Source of the DNA: Chitinophagales bacterium
GTDB taxonomy: Bacteria > Bacteroidota > Bacteroidia > Chitinophagales > Saprospiraceae
NCBI GenBank assembly: GCA_013298845.1
Contig: JAAFJN010000006.1
Span: forward strand, 155,797 to 219,796
Direction of reading: 5' to 3'
Length of the DNA stretch: 64,000 nucleotides
Shown here: positions 61,789-64,000 of the stretch, piece by piece
How the letters are laid out: the number at the start of each line of letters is the position of its first letter
How positions within the stretch are numbered: the first letter of the stretch is position 1
Made by a program: the position numbers and the translations under genes
Notes under the pieces: model-generated
Database searches by the model: none
What the model was told of the DNA's origin: nothing
The model's input: only the letters and a program-made list of their open reading frames with translations

Positions 61789-63657
61789 ATGCGCAAAATT
61801 GTACTCGTATCTCTGCTTCTTACTGCGTTCTTCAGCGCAGTTCGTCTCTCTGCACAAATCGCCAGCGACGTTGTTTTGGATTGTGGTTATCGGATGGAAA
61901 TCACAGCCATTGGCACTCAGGTAGTAGGCCGACTTCTTCCTAACGCTACCACAAATACTGTAATTACTTCGGCCAGATGGTACAATGCTGAAACAGAGGA
62001 ACTGCTTTTTTCGGGCGAAAATATCAATTACGATATGTCAACTTATGGTGAATATAAAATCAAAGTTGCTTATCAAACCATTAGCACGACGGGTGTTTTG
62101 GGTTGCTCTAACCAATATATAAAAACCCTTACGCTGTTGGAACCAGCCTGCGTACAGCCTTTTGCTTTAACGGATAATTTGATTTGTGGCCCCGAATACG
62201 CCCCCGTATGCGGCTGCAATGGTATCACCTATACGAACGAATGTGAGGCCAAACAAGCCGGTGTAAGCACTTGGTGGGCCGGAACATGTTCTACTCAGCC
62301 CTCTGCAACGGAATGCGGAACAACAGATTTGGGTCTTGAAGTGTTGTCGGGTAGCCCAAGCCAGGGGTACACCGTTCGTTTTAGCAACCTCGCCGACGGC
62401 AACTTTACCAATATTCAATTAGATTTTGGCGATCACACCCAGATGTACCAAAATTCGCAATGGAACACCAAAGATCACCACTACCAAAGTGGGGGTTTTT
62501 ACAACGTTACCCTATCGGCCTGGAATGTAAATTTGCCCGGTTGTGTATCCTCCATCAGTAAAACGTTCGCAACCGATGCGTTAAGCCTCGAAGATAAACA
62601 TTTGCCCGAAGGAAGCCAGTACGTGCACCCGGGTGATGGCAATGGCGACGGAAGAGCCAATGTATATGATTTGTTGAGTATTGGCAAAGGATACGCCACC
62701 TCCGGGGTTCCTCGCCCCGATGCCACCATCGAGTGGGTGCCACAATACGCTCCCGAATGGCAGTTTTGTACCCCGGGCGGTACCAATTATAAACACATGG
62801 ACAGCAATGGCGACGGTGTTATCAATGAATTTGATATTTCGCCCATTGAAATGCACTACGCGGCCATTGAAACAACGAATTCGCTACCGCCGGTTGATGA
62901 CGCCCCCGTAGTATTTGTGGACTTTGATAAAGACACCATTGTCGTAGATCCTGCATCCAACGCGCCCATCGAAATATCCGCTAATTTGCGCATTGGCACC
63001 CCCGAAAAGCCCGTTTTTGGTCTTTATGCCATGGCTTGCGCCTTGCGCTACCCCGAATTTGTGGAACACGACCCTACTATGTTGTACGACCCTTCCTTTT
63101 TTGGTTCGTCTAACTTCGTCCTTTCGTTGGGCCACGATATTAATACCTTACAGCAATATGATTTTGGCGTTGCGCACAAAAATGGAAACGGTGCCAACGG
63201 TTACGGCCGGGTAGCCGAAATTAACATGCGCGCCGACTATATCATCATTATTGACATTATTGACCGCGCTGAGGCCAAAATCGTGCCGTTTATTATGCCG
63301 GTAGAAGGTATTCGCGCCATTGACGCAGCCGGTAACGTTAAATTGCTTCAACCCACCGTTCAGGATACTCTTTGGATTAAATTACTAAGCACGCCGTCGA
63401 GTACCCAAGATTTATTTGAACGCGGCAAAGTGCGCATTTTCCCCAATCCGGCCACGGACCAGTTGCAAATTGAAACCAATAACCTTAAAATTGAAGCCAT
63501 TACCATTACCAATGCTATGGGGCAGGTGGTGGCTTCCGAACAAAAAAATGCGCATTTGATCAATGCAATTCAGGTATCCGATTTGCCAGCGGGCATTTAT
63601 TCGGTGCGTATCATTTCGGATCAGGGCATTGGTGAGCAAAAAATTATGGTAAAGTAG
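61789..63657 (+). CDS. T9SS-secreted protein with Kazal, PKD-like and dockerin-like domains
   Basis: A 622-residue surface or secreted protein. The signal peptide is MRKIVLVSLLLTAFFSAVRL. Residues about 125-170 form a Kazal-type domain (CGPEYAPVCGCNGITY...NECEAKQAG...C), the fold of serine-protease inhibitors. A PKD-like segment follows (VRFSNLADGNFTNIQLDFGD, about 195-260). Two EF-hand-like loops of dockerin type follow (GDGNGDGRANVYDLLSIG and MDSNGDGVINEFDISPIEM). A beta-rich region with ENLRI-type sequence precedes the T9SS sorting tail (IFPNPATDQLQIETN...LPAGIYSVRIISDQG). The true start is 61789: the signal peptide begins there. It probably binds or inhibits a protease, or anchors to a cohesin-like partner (inference). 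Confidence 0.85.
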   Translation: MRKIVLVSLLLTAFFSAVRLSAQIASDVVLDCGYRMEITAIGTQVVGRLLPNATTNTVITSARWYNAETEELLFSGENINYDMSTYGEYKIKVAYQTISTTGVLGCSNQYIKTLTLLEPACVQPFALTDNLICGPEYAPVCGCNGITYTNECEAKQAGVSTWWAGTCSTQPSATECGTTDLGLEVLSGSPSQGYTVRFSNLADGNFTNIQLDFGDHTQMYQNSQWNTKDHHYQSGGFYNVTLSAWNVNLPGCVSSISKTFATDALSLEDKHLPEGSQYVHPGDGNGDGRANVYDLLSIGKGYATSGVPRPDATIEWVPQYAPEWQFCTPGGTNYKHMDSNGDGVINEFDISPIEMHYAAIETTNSLPPVDDAPVVFVDFDKDTIVVDPASNAPIEISANLRIGTPEKPVFGLYAMACALRYPEFVEHDPTMLYDPSFFGSSNFVLSLGHDINTLQQYDFGVAHKNGNGANGYGRVAEINMRADYIIIIDIIDRAEAKIVPFIMPVEGIRAIDAAGNVKLLQPTVQDTLWIKLLSTPSSTQDLFERGKVRIFPNPATDQLQIETNNLKIEAITITNAMGQVVASEQKNAHLINAIQVSDLPAGIYSVRIISDQGIGEQKIMVK

Positions 63658-63683
63658 CATGAACCAGCCTTGACATCCGGATT

Positions 63684-63953
63684 TTGCGCTGCTGGTTATT
63701 CAACAGTTTGCTCATTGGAATTGCATCATTGTTTTTTATCGCTTCGCCCCCCACGCCGGTTGAGGGCCAACCCGACGCCGATTTTTGTCGGTTTGTGTGC
63801 GAAAACAAGTGGTCATTGGCTCTTACGGTAATCATAATAACCACCTTTTCGGTATGGATGTCTTTTCGTTCCTGGTACCATATGACCGACTCCGAGTGCA
63901 AAAATTTGGTGTTTCAAAGTCGGTATTTGGCCGAAATTATAGAAAAAAAATAA
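63684..63953 (+). CDS. Small membrane protein, hypothetical
   Basis: An 89-residue frame with two hydrophobic helices (LLIGIASLFFIA near the N terminus and LALTVIIITTFSVWMSF in the middle) and a charged C-terminal tail ending RYLAEIIEKK. The only in-frame candidates near the upstream stop are TTG, ATT or ATC codons, so the start is uncertain. It follows the Kazal/dockerin gene by 26 bases on the same strand. It has no recognised family. Confidence 0.4.
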   Translation: MRCWLFNSLLIGIASLFFIASPPTPVEGQPDADFCRFVCENKWSLALTVIIITTFSVWMSFRSWYHMTDSECKNLVFQSRYLAEIIEKK

Positions 63954-64000
63954 CGGCTCCGCTGCCAAACATTACATCATATCTTTTCTATACAACAGGT

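Overview
The window looks like chromosomal DNA of a Bacteroidota bacterium, most plausibly a Saprospiraceae-like gliding marine or sludge organism (inference). The signs are a GldH gliding lipoprotein, secreted proteins with type IX secretion (T9SS) sorting tails, a PorV/PorQ-family porin, TonB-dependent receptors with carboxypeptidase-regulatory domains, and repeated promoters of the Bacteroidota type (TAnnTTTGC). Several of those promoters lie so close to the start codon that the mRNA may be leaderless.

Layout. 1-9 kb: the 3' end of pabB, a TonB receptor, an endonuclease V-like gene, an OmpA lipoprotein, and a trpGD-trpCF operon made of two bifunctional fusions. 9.07-19.07 kb: a broken T9SS gene, then an AT-rich six-gene minus-strand operon. 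In transcription order it encodes DUF4007, a large P-loop ATPase, a DndC-like PAPS-reductase-family protein, a histidine kinase with two GHKL ATPase folds, a receiver-domain protein and an unknown protein. It looks like a defence or DNA-modification island and does not match a named system I can assign. Divergent from it lies an RNA-repair pair (RNA ligase plus HD-domain polynucleotide kinase). 21-33 kb: gldH, a SpoIIM/DUF4129 membrane pair with a TlpA-like thioredoxin, a large T9SS metalloprotease-like protein that has lost one zinc ligand, holB and a D-2-hydroxyacid dehydrogenase. 33.6-42.6 kb: a TonB receptor, a 1380-residue secreted protein and a PorV-family protein that look like one unit. 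42.7-64 kb: greA behind a leader terminator, a glycosyltransferase, a DinB/YfiT protein with a histone-like tail, a pseudouridine synthase, a double-glycine leader peptide, a symporter, a small AT-rich gene pair between two sister terminators, mltG, a peptidase-containing ABC transporter, a DUF4139 protein, a DEAD-box helicase with a Q/P/R tail, aroE, proline dehydrogenase and a Kazal/dockerin/T9SS protein.

Between genes the window is rich in repeats. The most striking family joins a CTACGACGGGC-type motif to arrays of 7- or 9-base repeats, often with heptamers pointing one way before the motif and the other way after it. These elements fill whole intergenic gaps, starting at the stop codon of one gene and running to the start or promoter of the next. 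Two other element families (a three-hairpin GACCTC element in two copies and a 169-base palindromic element) are also present. I saw no rRNA, tRNA, CRISPR array, integrase or complete transposase gene.
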